Notes: generated by a model not told the origin, from the letters alone. DNA of 36,955 nt from Schwartzia sp. (in: firmicutes) (GCA_017458745.1 JAFTAB010000094.1:1-36955), one strand, 5' to 3'. Positions 16,554 through 25,750 are shown, counted from the stretch's first letter. Numbers and translations: made by a program.

Positions 16554-17195
16554 ATGGACATTGATTTCATAAAGCAGCCCATGGCAATAGAGGAACGCAG
16601 CATGGAAATCATCGCGCCTCATCTCGCCGGACTCAATCTCAGCGAGGCGGAGACGAAGGTCTACTCGCGCATGATTCACGCGTCGGGAGATGTTGACTAC
16701 GCGAAGGTCATACGTATTCATCCGAGGGCGATCGAGGCGGCGCAGGAGGCGCTGAAGCGAGGCGCAAATATCTACACCGACGTGGAGATGGTGCGCACCG
16801 GCATCCACAAGGCATCGTTCAATCGCTACGGCGGCAAAATAGAGTGCCGCGTGGCGGACCCGGCGATAGCGGAGCTGGCAAAGAAGGAGGGTATCACCCG
16901 CTCGATGGCGGCGATGCGCTCCTTCGGCAAAGAACTCGAAGGCTCGATAATCGCGATTGGCAATGCGCCGACGGCTCTTTTTGAGGTGCTGAGGCTTGCA
17001 AATGAGGAAAATATTCTGCCCGCTGTTATCATAGGCATACCGGTTGGATTTGTCGGCGCGGCTGACTCTAAGGCGGAGCTTGCGAAGAATGACAAGGTGC
17101 CATATATCACGGTGGAGGGCACGAAGGGCGGCAGCCCGATAGCGGCCTCGGCGGTCAACGCTATAATGTACCTTTTGGATAACAGAAGGGACTAA
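16554..17195 (+). CDS. cbiC: Cobalt-precorrin-8 methylmutase
   Basis: CbiC moves a methyl group from C11 to C12 to give cobyrinate. The 213-residue protein has the conserved MIHASGDVDYAK (the His is the expected catalytic residue), the IYTDVEMVRTGI segment, AIGNAPTALFEVLRL and the PVGFVGAADSK motif. GAGG precedes the ATG by about ten bases. It is separated from cbiJ by a 100-base repeat, the largest break inside the operon upstream of cbiA. No separate promoter is clear, so read-through from the riboswitch promoter is assumed. Confidence 0.95.
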   Translation: MDIDFIKQPMAIEERSMEIIAPHLAGLNLSEAETKVYSRMIHASGDVDYAKVIRIHPRAIEAAQEALKRGANIYTDVEMVRTGIHKASFNRYGGKIECRVADPAIAELAKKEGITRSMAAMRSFGKELEGSIIAIGNAPTALFEVLRLANEENILPAVIIGIPVGFVGAADSKAELAKNDKVPYITVEGTKGGSPIAASAVNAIMYLLDNRRD

Positions 17196-17244
17196 TGAAC
17201 CGGCACGATGATTTTTGATTGAAGATTAATATGAGGTGGAATAA

Positions 17245-18627
17245 ATGGAGAAAAAAATTCCTCGTGTCGTGATTGCGGCGACGCAGAGCGGAGCGGGCAA
17301 GACGACCATAGTGACGGGGCTTCTCGCCGCGCTGCGAGAGAAGGGTCTAAATGTGCAGTCGTATAAGATCGGCCCCGATTACATCGACCCAGGCTATCAT
17401 TGCATCGCTAGTGGCAAGCCCGGGCATAATCTTGACACCTGGCTCGTGCCAAAAGAGAAAATCACAAGGCTTTTCGCTGAGACGGTTGACGATGCTGATA
17501 TAGCCGTCATCGAGGGCGTCATGGGACTATATGACGGCGGCAAAAACGGCATCAGCTCGACTGCGGAGATTGCAAAGCTGCTTGATGCGCCCGTGCTGCT
17601 CGTCATCAATGCGAAATCAATGGGCGAATCCGCGGCGGCGATTGCGCTCGGATTCAAGCAGTATGACCCGGCGGTCAAGATTGCGGGAGTCATCGTGAAT
17701 CGTCTCGGCTCACCCTCGCACAAGGAGATGATCGTTGAGGCAATGGAGCGGCTCGGCATAGACACGTACGGCTCGATAATGCGGAACGAGGCCATGCACA
17801 TGCCGGAGCGCCATCTCGGTCTGCTGCCTGTCGAGGAGAACATGGGTGACAGGGATGCCGTCTCGGAGATGGGCAAAGCCATAGCGCGCGATGTGGATGT
17901 TGACAGGGTGTGCGAGCTGGCAAGGTCGGCAGCCCCGCTTTCGGTCGACGACGAAAGCATGGCTGCTGTGCCGAAACGAGTAAAGATTGGCGTGGCACGC
18001 GACGAGGCGTTTTCATTCTATTACCCGGAGAGTCTTTCAGTGCTTGAAAAATATGGCGCGGAGATTGTGACTTTCAGTCCGCTCCATGATTGGGGGCTTC
18101 CCGATGCGGACGCGCTGATTTTCGGCGGCGGATTCCCCGAGATGTTTGCGGAAAGATTGTACATCAATAATATCATGGTTGACGCCATAAAAGAAGCGGC
18201 GGCAAGCGGGATGCCGATATACGCGGAGTGTGGCGGGTTCATGTATCTCATGCGGGAGCTCATCGACTTCAAGGGAAAATCATTCCCGATGCTCGGCATC
18301 GTTCCGGGCAAAGTGCAGATGAATGGGAATCTTCAGACTGTAGGCTACGTCGAGGCCACCATGATGAGAGATACCATCCTTGGCAAAAAGGGGACCGTGC
18401 TTCGCGGGCACGAGTTTCATTTTTCGTCGGAGTGCGACCCGAACCCCGGCGACGACTATCCGAGGGCATTTTCTTTCAAGAAGATGCGAAAGAAAGAGCC
18501 GTATCTGGCCGGCTACGCGAATGGGAATATCCTCGGCTCATACCTGCACCTGCATTTCGCCGGCGCAGAGGAAGCGGCGAGATGTCTCGTCGATGCGGCG
18601 GAACAATATAAAAATAGGAAGCAATAA
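17245..18627 (+). CDS. cbiA: Cobyrinate a,c-diamide synthase
   Basis: CbiA amidates the a and c side chains of cobyrinate using glutamine and ATP. The 460-residue protein has the N-terminal ATP domain (ATQSGAGKTTIVTGLL near residue 10, then KIGPDYIDPGYH and IEGVMGLYDG). A C-terminal glutamine amidotransferase domain from about 250 carries the nucleophile region AECGGFMYL and the late GSYLHLHF, where His completes the site. The ribosome site GAGGTGG precedes the ATG. Length and motif order are normal. Confidence 0.96.
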   Translation: MEKKIPRVVIAATQSGAGKTTIVTGLLAALREKGLNVQSYKIGPDYIDPGYHCIASGKPGHNLDTWLVPKEKITRLFAETVDDADIAVIEGVMGLYDGGKNGISSTAEIAKLLDAPVLLVINAKSMGESAAAIALGFKQYDPAVKIAGVIVNRLGSPSHKEMIVEAMERLGIDTYGSIMRNEAMHMPERHLGLLPVEENMGDRDAVSEMGKAIARDVDVDRVCELARSAAPLSVDDESMAAVPKRVKIGVARDEAFSFYYPESLSVLEKYGAEIVTFSPLHDWGLPDADALIFGGGFPEMFAERLYINNIMVDAIKEAAASGMPIYAECGGFMYLMRELIDFKGKSFPMLGIVPGKVQMNGNLQTVGYVEATMMRDTILGKKGTVLRGHEFHFSSECDPNPGDDYPRAFSFKKMRKKEPYLAGYANGNILGSYLHLHFAGAEEAARCLVDAAEQYKNRKQ

Positions 18628-18679
18628 TTTGAAGTAATTGTTTATTGATGTTTTTGACTTATCGTAACGAGGTGATAAA

Positions 18680-19246
18680 TTGGGAAAAATCGTGCTTGTC
18701 ACGGGCGGTTCCAGGAGCGGAAAAAGCGAGTTCGCCGAGCGGTACGCGGCAAAATGCGGCAAAAATGTCGGCTACATCGCGACCGCTGAAGTATACGACA
18801 GCGAGATGGCTTTTCGTGTGAAGCTGCATCGTGAAAGAAGGCCGCATGATTGGCAGACATTTGAGGCTCCGTATGACGCGCATGAGACGATAGCCGAGGC
18901 GGGCAGGTCATCGTGCGATACGATTCTTTTCGATTGCCTCACGATTTATGTCAGCAATATCCTTTGCTCGATGGAGTCAATCAGCGATTCCGCCGAAAAC
19001 TACAGGACAATGCGTGAGCAGATTGACGCGCTCATTGCGGCGTCGAGGGATTTCGACGGCACTGTAATTTTTGTGACGAATGAGGTCGGCAGCGGCATCG
19101 TGCCGGAAAATCATTTGGCGCGTGAGTACCGCGACATCGCCGGCCTCGTAAATCAATGGGTGGGGGCGGCATCGGACGAGGTGTATCTCGTGACGTGCGG
19201 CATAGCGGTCAATATAAAAAATCTTGCGGCGAATTTGGAGGATTAG
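18680..19246 (+). CDS. cobU: Adenosylcobinamide kinase / guanylyltransferase
   Basis: This bifunctional enzyme phosphorylates adenosylcobinamide and then transfers GMP to make adenosylcobinamide-GDP. The 188-residue protein has the P-loop GGSRSGKSEFAE near residue 8, the HRERRPHDWQTFE segment that carries the guanylated histidine, and VTNEVGSGIVPENHLAREYRD. The start is TTG after GAGGTGAT. Two bases separate its TAG from the ATG of cbiP. A 52-base AT-rich gap lies upstream with no convincing promoter. Confidence 0.95.
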   Translation: MGKIVLVTGGSRSGKSEFAERYAAKCGKNVGYIATAEVYDSEMAFRVKLHRERRPHDWQTFEAPYDAHETIAEAGRSSCDTILFDCLTIYVSNILCSMESISDSAENYRTMREQIDALIAASRDFDGTVIFVTNEVGSGIVPENHLAREYRDIAGLVNQWVGAASDEVYLVTCGIAVNIKNLAANLED

Positions 19247-19248
19247 TC

Positions 19249-20781
19249 ATGGCAAAATTTCTCATGATGCAGGGCACGAGCTCTCATGTCGGCAAAAGCA
19301 TACTCGTGACCGCGATGTGCAGGATTTTTTATCAGGACGGCTTTCATGTCGTGCCATTCAAGGCGCAGAACATGGCGCTCAATTCGTATGTGACGAGCGA
19401 CGGCAAGGAAATGGGACGCGCGCAGGTAGCGCAGGCGGAGGCGGCGGGCCTTTTGCCGATGGTGGACATGAATCCGGTGCTGCTGAAGCCTACCGGCAAT
19501 CAGTCGTCGCAGATCGTGCTGATGGGTCACCCAATCGGCAATATGTCGGCGAAGGACTATCACAAGGGATACTCGGTTAAGCTCTTTGGGGAGGTCAAGG
19601 CCGCGCTTGAGCGGCTGAAAAAAGAATACGATGTCATTGTCATTGAGGGTGCGGGCAGCCCGGCCGAGGTCAACCTCCATGACAATGATATTGTAAATAT
19701 GCGAGTCGCGCGTCATCTCAATGCGCCCGTGTTGCTCATCGCGGATATCGACAGGGGCGGTGCGCTTGCATCGCTTGTCGGCACGCTGGAGCTTTTGACC
19801 GAGGAGGAGCTCGCCCTTGTCAAGGGGCTTATAATCAATAAATTCCGTGGCGATGTGTCGCTGCTCACGCCCGCTGTGAAGTTCTTGGAGGAAAAGACGG
19901 GGAAGCCCGTGCTCGGGATTATTCCGCATATAGAGCACATGGGCATAGACGACGAGGATTCGGTATCGCTTGAGGACAAGGCTGAAAAGCCAAAATATAA
20001 TGACGTGACGATAGCCGTGATTCGCACGCCGAAGATTTCAAATTTTACTGATTTTGATTGCCTCGCGGGGGAGGATGATGTCGCGCTTTACTATGTGACG
20101 GACATTCATACTCTCGGCGAGCCGGATCTGATAATGCTGCCGGGCAGCAAGAACACGACCGATGACATGATATATCTGCGCGAGTCGGGGCTGGCTGACG
20201 CGATAAAGGAAAAGGTATCGCGCGGGACTCCGCTCATCGGGATATGCGGCGGCTATCAGATGCTCGGCGAGGCTGTGCGCGACCCTCATCACGTGGAAAC
20301 GGAAAGAGACGGCACCGAGGGACTTGGGCTTCTTGGCATGGTCACGACATTCGGCGAGGAAAAGCTCACCTCGCAGGTCAAGGCTGACTGCCATGAGTGG
20401 CGATTCCTTGGCAAATCAATATCGGCGGAAGGGCTTCGAGGCTATGAGATACACATGGGCGAGACTTCCTTCACGCGTGACGGTGACAGCCACCCTCTGC
20501 GCGTCACGGAGCGAGCGGGCGAGCCGTGCGACATAGTTGAGGGCACGGGCAGAGCCGATGGGCTTGTATTCGGCACATATATCCATGGCATATTTGACCA
20601 TGATGAGTTCCGTCGAGCTGTGCTGAATGCCATCCGCGAGAAAAAAGGACTCTCGCCCAAGAAGAACACGCGCAATGTCCGCGCCGAGAAGGAGAAGAGC
20701 TACGACGCGCTCGCCGATGTGGTGAGGAGTCACCTCGACATGAAGAAAGTGCGTGAGATTATGGGACTCAATGAAAAATGA
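19249..20781 (+). CDS. cbiP: Cobyric acid synthase
   Basis: It amidates the b, d, e and g side chains of adenosylcobyrinate diamide using glutamine. The 510-residue protein has the ATP domain (MMQGTSSHVGKSILVTAMCRIF, then PFKAQNMALNSYV and IEGAGSPAEVNL). A glutamine amidotransferase domain follows from about 260, with GICGGYQMLGEAV (catalytic Cys) and YIHGIFDHDEFR (His). The start is the ATG behind TTGGAGGA; an upstream frame extension runs through cobU and lacks homology. It overlaps cbiB as ATGA. Called CobQ in the aerobic nomenclature. Confidence 0.96.
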   Translation: MAKFLMMQGTSSHVGKSILVTAMCRIFYQDGFHVVPFKAQNMALNSYVTSDGKEMGRAQVAQAEAAGLLPMVDMNPVLLKPTGNQSSQIVLMGHPIGNMSAKDYHKGYSVKLFGEVKAALERLKKEYDVIVIEGAGSPAEVNLHDNDIVNMRVARHLNAPVLLIADIDRGGALASLVGTLELLTEEELALVKGLIINKFRGDVSLLTPAVKFLEEKTGKPVLGIIPHIEHMGIDDEDSVSLEDKAEKPKYNDVTIAVIRTPKISNFTDFDCLAGEDDVALYYVTDIHTLGEPDLIMLPGSKNTTDDMIYLRESGLADAIKEKVSRGTPLIGICGGYQMLGEAVRDPHHVETERDGTEGLGLLGMVTTFGEEKLTSQVKADCHEWRFLGKSISAEGLRGYEIHMGETSFTRDGDSHPLRVTERAGEPCDIVEGTGRADGLVFGTYIHGIFDHDEFRRAVLNAIREKKGLSPKKNTRNVRAEKEKSYDALADVVRSHLDMKKVREIMGLNEK

Positions 20782-21740
20782 CGGCTATTGACACGGCAAT
20801 GACTGCGGCGCTCGCCTTCGCGATAGATTGCCTCATAGGCGACCCGCGCAGCAATCTTCATCCCGTCGTGATAATTGGCAAGCTGATTTCGCTCGCTGAA
20901 AAAGCGCTTTATAATGAGCATGATTCTGATAAAAGAAAATTTTTCAACGGGCTTGTGCTGATGTTGTTCGTGCTGTCCGTCTGCTGGCTGGCGGCAATGG
21001 CGGCAGTGGAGCTTTTGAGTATGGCGCAGAATCGCTATCTGCTTATCGCGGGCGAGGCTTTATTTTTGAAGTTCATGATTTCCCCTCGAAGTCTGGCGGA
21101 GGCGGGGAGAGAGATACGCGACTATCTCATCTCGGGCGATCTGGGAAAAGCCAGATTCAAGGTCGGCTGGATTGTGGGGCGCGACACGGATAATCTCTCC
21201 GTCGGCGACGTGACGAGGGCGACTGTCGAGACAATATCGGAAAATACCGTCGACGGGATCATATCGCCCCTGTTTTTTTTCTTTGTCGGCGGGCTGCCTC
21301 TCGCTGTGGCATATCGCGCGGCGAACACGATGGACTCGATGATAGGATATAAAAATGACAAGTATATGTTTTTTGGCAGGGCAGCGGCGCGAGCCGACGA
21401 CGCATGGAATTATTTGCCCGCTCGGCTGACCGGGGTGATGCTCGTCATGGCTGCCGCGGCACTTGGGCACGATTTCAAAAGCGCGTGGCGCATAATGAGG
21501 CGCGATGCAGGGAAACACCCCAGCCCCAACGGCGGCTACACCGAGTCGACGGTGGCGGGGGCGCTGGGAATCCGATTGGGCGGTCTCAATTATTATTTCG
21601 GCAAGCCGTCATTTCGGACGTACATGGGTGACCCGGTGAAAGAGCTTGCTCCCATCCATATAACTCAGTCGATACGGCTCATGTATGCGGTGACAGTGAT
21701 GTTTCTTGCTGCGGCGTCGGTCGTGAGGTTTTATATTTAA
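20778..21740 (+). CDS. cbiB: Adenosylcobinamide-phosphate synthase, membrane protein
   Basis: CbiB attaches the aminopropanol (phosphate) arm to adenosylcobyric acid. The 320-residue protein has several hydrophobic segments (residues about 5-20, 50-70, 75-90, 155-175, 215-235 and 295-315). It carries the family motifs DCLIGDPRSNLHPV near the N terminus, ISENTVDGIISPLFFF and NTMDSMIGYKND. It starts four bases inside cbiP. The partner cobD further down supplies the aminopropanol phosphate. Confidence 0.95.
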   Translation: MTAIDTAMTAALAFAIDCLIGDPRSNLHPVVIIGKLISLAEKALYNEHDSDKRKFFNGLVLMLFVLSVCWLAAMAAVELLSMAQNRYLLIAGEALFLKFMISPRSLAEAGREIRDYLISGDLGKARFKVGWIVGRDTDNLSVGDVTRATVETISENTVDGIISPLFFFFVGGLPLAVAYRAANTMDSMIGYKNDKYMFFGRAAARADDAWNYLPARLTGVMLVMAAAALGHDFKSAWRIMRRDAGKHPSPNGGYTESTVAGALGIRLGGLNYYFGKPSFRTYMGDPVKELAPIHITQSIRLMYAVTVMFLAAASVVRFYI

Positions 21741-21759
21741 ATCAGAGGTCGTTTTTTAT

Positions 21760-22524
21760 ATGCGCTCATTTTTCATAGGGCTTCAGTTCCTCACGCGGAT
21801 CAGCATCGTGAGGCAGGATAATTGGACGACGGAGGACTTCGGCAACAGCGTTAAATTTTTTCCGCTGGTTGGCGCGGTGCTTGGCGCGATTTATGCGGCT
21901 TTCGTCTATTTTTTTCTCATTTTTTTGCCCGCGCATGGCGTAGTGGTGCCGCGCCACTTCCTCACGGCGTTCATGCTCGTGATGCCTCCGCTCCTGACGG
22001 GCGGGCTTTTCTGCGACGGGTTCATGGACACGATGGACGGCGTATTCTCGGGAAGAGAGCGAGAGAAAATGCTTGAGATAATGAAGGACAGCCGCGTAGG
22101 CTCAAACGCCGTTTTTTCTTTTGTGGCGCTCATGATATTTGAGTACGGGATATTGCTCGACATGGATTGCCGGGTGATGATCGGGGCGTTTTTTGTGCGT
22201 CCCGTTATCGCGATGATGATGATGGTGATTGGCATATCCTGCTTCCCATATGCGAGGAAAGAGGGGCTAGGCAAATTCTTTGCCGACTTTGCCAATCGGG
22301 GGACGCTCGCAATCGCCGCAATCACGACGCTGATATTTGTCCTGCCGTGGGGGAGGCTCGCTTGGCTCGCATTGATCGTGAGCCTTGCTTTCACGATGTT
22401 TTTCGCTCACTATGTGACAAAAAAACTCGGCGGCCTCACCGGCGACGTCTACGGGGCAATCAATACTTTAAGTGAGGGACTTGTGCTGCTGACGTTTTTA
22501 TTTGGCAGCGCATTTGGAATATGA
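21760..22524 (+). CDS. cobS: Cobalamin-5'-phosphate synthase, membrane protein
   Basis: CobS joins adenosylcobinamide-GDP with alpha-ribazole (phosphate) in the membrane. The 254-residue protein is highly hydrophobic with about six transmembrane segments. It shows the metal-binding motif GGLFCDGFMDTMDGVFSGRER, in which the DG..D..DG acidic residues are conserved, followed by MKDSRVGSNAV. A modest site CAGAGGT precedes the ATG. Its TGA lies just before the ribosome site of cobD. CobT, which would activate the lower ligand, is not in this window. Confidence 0.94.
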   Translation: MRSFFIGLQFLTRISIVRQDNWTTEDFGNSVKFFPLVGAVLGAIYAAFVYFFLIFLPAHGVVVPRHFLTAFMLVMPPLLTGGLFCDGFMDTMDGVFSGREREKMLEIMKDSRVGSNAVFSFVALMIFEYGILLDMDCRVMIGAFFVRPVIAMMMMVIGISCFPYARKEGLGKFFADFANRGTLAIAAITTLIFVLPWGRLAWLALIVSLAFTMFFAHYVTKKLGGLTGDVYGAINTLSEGLVLLTFLFGSAFGI

Positions 22525-22537
22525 AGGACGAAATGAT

Positions 22538-23626
22538 ATGACTGTGAATAATCGTTTTCAGCATGGCGGCGACGTATATGGAGCCGCGCCCGAGGGCGGG
22601 TGGCGGGATTTCTCGGCGAACATCAATCCGCTGGGGCTTTCATCGAGAGTCAGAGAGGCGATTGCCTCGCACTTGGACGACGTGATACATTATCCCGACC
22701 CGGCTGGGGCCGCGCTCAAGTCCGCCGTCGCGTCGCATTATGAAGTGCCACAGAAAATGATAACACTCGGCAATGGCGCAGCCGAGCTTTTTTACGTGCT
22801 GTTCCACATGGCGGCGCTCAAAAGCGTGATGATACCCATGCCGTCATTCTCGGAGTATGAGCGGGCTGCGCTCGCGGCCGGCATGAAGATTGACACCTTC
22901 GCCATGAGCGCGGACAATGATTTCGAGCCGGATATTGATGGGCTCATAAAAGCATTATCACGGGACAAGGTCAGCGCGATTATCCTCGGCAACCCGAATA
23001 ACCCGACAGGGAATCTCATCGCGAAAGATGATATAGAGAAAATCGTCATCTCGTCGCGAGAAAATAATTCGCTCGTCATTGTTGACGAGTCCTTCATTGA
23101 TTTTCGGGGCGATTCTGAAAAATATTCCGTGGGCGGCTTGGTTGAGAAATATGATAATCTCGTGGTCATTCATTCGCTTACTAAATTTTATGCAATGCCC
23201 GGGCTGCGTCTCGGATTTGCCATAGCGCCTGTTGGCATCGCGCAGGCCATGGAGCGGGGAAAGGATCCGTGGAATGTCAATCTCCTCGCTCATCATGCGG
23301 GGATAGCCGCGCTCGCTGACGCGCCGTATCAGGAGGCGACCCGGCTTTTTGTGTCGGAGGAGAAGGACGCTCTCGCCGAGAGGCTTCGCGCGCTGGGGGG
23401 GATGACGGTTTACCCGCCGACTGTGAATTTTATTCTTGTCAAGCTTGACAGAAAAAAGTGGGGCACGTCAATCGAGCTGAAGGAAAAAATGAGGGAGCGC
23501 GGCTTTCTGATTCGTGACTGCTCGAACTATATCGGGCTGAGCGATTCCTTTATTCGCGTGGCTGTGAAGAGCCGCGCGGAAAATGATGAGCTGGTCGAGG
23601 CTCTTAGCGCGGCGGGGGGCATGTGA
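22538..23626 (+). CDS. cobD: L-threonine-O-3-phosphate decarboxylase
   Basis: CobD makes (R)-1-amino-2-propanol phosphate, the arm used by CbiB. It is a 362-residue PLP enzyme of fold type I. Seen motifs are HGGDVYGAAPEG and DFSANINPLG at the N terminus, LGNPNNPTGNL in the middle, VDESFIDF, and SLTKFYAMPGLRLGFA with the Schiff-base lysine. I start at the ATG that has AAGGA nine bases upstream; a longer frame start at 22502 lies inside cobS. It resembles HisC-type aminotransferases, but the motif set and the operon favour CobD. Confidence 0.93.
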   Translation: MTVNNRFQHGGDVYGAAPEGGWRDFSANINPLGLSSRVREAIASHLDDVIHYPDPAGAALKSAVASHYEVPQKMITLGNGAAELFYVLFHMAALKSVMIPMPSFSEYERAALAAGMKIDTFAMSADNDFEPDIDGLIKALSRDKVSAIILGNPNNPTGNLIAKDDIEKIVISSRENNSLVIVDESFIDFRGDSEKYSVGGLVEKYDNLVVIHSLTKFYAMPGLRLGFAIAPVGIAQAMERGKDPWNVNLLAHHAGIAALADAPYQEATRLFVSEEKDALAERLRALGGMTVYPPTVNFILVKLDRKKWGTSIELKEKMRERGFLIRDCSNYIGLSDSFIRVAVKSRAENDELVEALSAAGGM

Positions 23627-23627
23627 A

Positions 23628-24245
23628 ATGGTGAGGCTCATACTGGTGAGGCACGGCAAAACCGAGTGGAACGCGCTCGGAAAATATCAGGGGCAATCGG
23701 ATATCGAGCTCTCGGAGGAGGGCATGATGCAGGCGGAAAAACTCGCCGCGCATTTCCCCGTGAGCCGTCTCGATGCGATATATGCGAGCGACCTAAGACG
23801 CGCATACATGACGGCGGAGCGAGTCGGAGAGCGGATGAACGTCGAGCCGCAAAAGGAGCCGTCGTTTCGCGAGCTGGACTTCGGCGAATGGGAAGGTTGC
23901 ACATATAAAGAAATAATTGAGCGGTGGCCGGAGGAGGGAGAGAAATTTTTCGGCGCGCCGGAAAAGCTCGCGATACCAAACGGCGAGACATTCCAAATGC
24001 TTCAGAACAGGGCGATGACACGACTCAATGAGATAGTGACGATGAGCGAGGTCGAGCGTCACGGGACGATAGCCGTGTTCGCGCACGGAGCGATAATAAA
24101 GACGATGCTCTGCACGCTGATGCACATCCCGCTCCACTACGTCTGGATGCTCCAGCAGAGCAACACGGCGGTGAACATAATAAATTTTGACGCCGGATAT
24201 GTGGGCATAGAGCAGCTGAACAACACGGAGCATCTGAGAATATGA
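23628..24245 (+). CDS. cobC: Alpha-ribazole / cobalamin-5'-phosphate phosphatase
   Basis: This histidine-phosphatase family protein of 205 residues is expected to remove the 5' phosphate from alpha-ribazole-P or cobalamin-P in the last steps. It has LVRHGKTEWN with the phosphorylated His near residue 9, an Arg-rich ASDLRRAYMTAE, FGEWEG, and the second active His in FAHGAIIK. The start is the ATG one base after the cobD stop, with a GGGGGG site. It is the last gene of the operon. Motifs alone do not separate CobC from other phosphoglycerate-mutase-like phosphatases; location decides. Confidence 0.88.
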   Translation: MVRLILVRHGKTEWNALGKYQGQSDIELSEEGMMQAEKLAAHFPVSRLDAIYASDLRRAYMTAERVGERMNVEPQKEPSFRELDFGEWEGCTYKEIIERWPEEGEKFFGAPEKLAIPNGETFQMLQNRAMTRLNEIVTMSEVERHGTIAVFAHGAIIKTMLCTLMHIPLHYVWMLQQSNTAVNIINFDAGYVGIEQLNNTEHLRI

Positions 24246-24476
24246 GAGAAGACATTAGTCTGAGTGATATTTTTTGAAAAAATATTTTCAAACGCCTTTA
24301 AACTTTAGTATCTCGTCATTCTTTTTTCATTTCCCGTTAGTATTATATATGCAGAAATAAATAACGATATATTATTCTTATGAAAATGATCAGCGTATTT
24401 TCGCCCTGTCTTTTCACCTCTCCTGAGGCTCGGGCGATTATATATACCGTTTCATTTTCATTCTCTATCTCCCTTT
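24246..24476 (+). other. Non-coding stretch with long imperfect inverted repeat; possible small RNA or 3' UTR
   Basis: No supported gene lies here. GAAAATGA (24382-24389) and TCATTTTC (24452-24459) begin arms that continue imperfectly to CGCCC and GGGCG, giving a folded unit of about 78 bases. The strong terminator at 24477 follows. A TATTAT at 24341-24346 is a possible -10 with no good -35. Confidence 0.35.
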
Positions 24477-24526
24477 GAGCCCTGTCCGGCCTCCCCTAAA
24501 TAAATCCGGACGGGGCTCTTTAATTT
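24477..24526 (+). terminator. Terminator of the cobalamin operon or of a small RNA
   Basis: GAGCCCTGTCCGG (24477-24489) pairs with CCGGACGGGGCTC (24506-24518) through 13 pairs with one G-U, followed by TTTAATTTT. Confidence 0.92.
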
Positions 24527-24698
24527 TAATTTTTTTAGTTCAGATGAAACGCTTCAGGATTTGACAAGTATATCATGCAGCCTCGGTGAAGATTAAAAAA
24601 ATCTTGGCAGAGAGCGGTATGAGCGTGCTGCGTGAAAATGTTGGACGACGCTGGCCAATTTTTCTTTTAAATTTGTTTCTAAAAAAATTATTTTTGTG

Positions 24699-24704
24699 TA
24701 TAAT
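24699..24704 (+). promoter_or_regulatory. Possible -10 of rapZ
   Basis: TATAAT preceded by TTTTTGTG, about 70 bases before the rapZ start. The -35 is not clear. The 170 bases upstream of it (24527-24698) hold only a small AAGAT/ATCTT hairpin and no gene. Confidence 0.45.
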
Positions 24705-24718
24705 AAATAAAAAAAGGT

Positions 24719-24735
24719 TCTAAGTCTCATTTTAT
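24719..24735 (+). repeat. Interspersed repeat family 1, right-end remnant (copy F)
   Basis: CTAAGTCTCATTTTATG matches the right end of copies D and E over 15 bases (TAAGTCTCATTTTAT). No left part is visible, and rapZ begins shortly after. Confidence 0.5.
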
Positions 24736-24772
24736 GAAGAGCCAAAGAAATAATTCCTTGGAGGCTATTTCG

Positions 24773-25687
24773 ATGGATAATGACAATCAAAATGCCTACA
24801 GGTTTGTCATAGTCACTGGGATGTCGGGCGGGGGCAAGACACAGGCTTGCCGTCATCTCGAGGATCTCGGCTTTTTCTGCATTGACAATTTGCCGCCTGT
24901 ATTCATACCGAAATTCGCTGAGCTTTGCGCTCACTCGGCGGGGCATATCTCAAAAGTGGTGCTCGTCGTCGATACCCGCAGCCGCGAGTTCTTCGACACG
25001 TTCATCCATGTGCTGGAGGAGATGGACGCGACCGAGCAGAAGTATGAGCTGCTTTTCATGGACGCTTCTGATGCCGCTATCATACGCCGCTACAAGGAGA
25101 CGCGCCGCCGCCATCCGATGGCTCCGTCGTCGCGCATCTCCGACGGCGTGAAACGCGAGCGCGAGAGGCTTGCCCCCGTGCGCGAGCGCGCGACGTATAT
25201 AATAGACACGTCGGATTTGAAAAAGGTCGAGCTGAAGAATAAAATAATTCGTCTCTTTGGCAATCCGGACGGCTTCACGATAGGCATAAATGTCGTTTCT
25301 TTCGGGTTCAAGTTCGGGAGGCCTATGGATGCCGACATGGTGATGGACGTGAGGTTTCTGCCCAATCCTTTTTATGTGGACTCGCTCAAGAAGAAGAGCG
25401 GCACGGTGCCGGAGGTCGCCGAGTACATAGCCAAGTCGCCGGTGACTCAGGAGTTCGAGGAGAAGCTGGATGACCTGATTACTTTCCTCATACCGCAGTA
25501 TGTCAAGGAGGGCAAGACGCAGCTCGTCATAGCGATCGGCTGCACGGGAGGAATGCATCGCTCGGTTTTCATCGCGAAGCATCTTTTTGATATGCTCGGC
25601 GCGCGCGGCTATCAGGCAACGCTGGAGCACAGGGACTTGATGAAAAATGACGTGCAGGAGCACCTGAAGGAAAGCAAGCTGGGATAG
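24773..25687 (+). CDS. rapZ: RapZ/YvcJ-family nucleotide- and RNA-binding protein
   Basis: Members bind nucleotides, and in enteric bacteria RapZ controls GlmS amino-sugar synthesis through small RNAs; in Firmicutes the role is less clear. The 304-residue protein has the Walker A motif TGMSGGGKTQA near residue 15, CIDNLPP, the region RRRHPMAP, and the C-terminal domain with GCTGGMHRSV. I start at the ATG eight bases after GGAGG rather than the in-frame ATG at 24734, which has no ribosome site and touches a repeat remnant. The usual Firmicute partners yvcK and whiA do not follow; a long repeat and rpmF do. Confidence 0.92.
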   Translation: MDNDNQNAYRFVIVTGMSGGGKTQACRHLEDLGFFCIDNLPPVFIPKFAELCAHSAGHISKVVLVVDTRSREFFDTFIHVLEEMDATEQKYELLFMDASDAAIIRRYKETRRRHPMAPSSRISDGVKRERERLAPVRERATYIIDTSDLKKVELKNKIIRLFGNPDGFTIGINVVSFGFKFGRPMDADMVMDVRFLPNPFYVDSLKKKSGTVPEVAEYIAKSPVTQEFEEKLDDLITFLIPQYVKEGKTQLVIAIGCTGGMHRSVFIAKHLFDMLGARGYQATLEHRDLMKNDVQEHLKESKLG

Positions 25688-25750
25688 CAAGAGGGGAACG
25701 AGTCTGCCCTTTGCGAGGCTGAATTTGTTCCGCTCGTTCTTGTTTGCTTT

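Noticed and set aside
24734-24772. Longer RapZ N terminus
   Set aside because: No ribosome site precedes 24734, and the extra residues are not typical; 24773 has GGAGG at eight bases.
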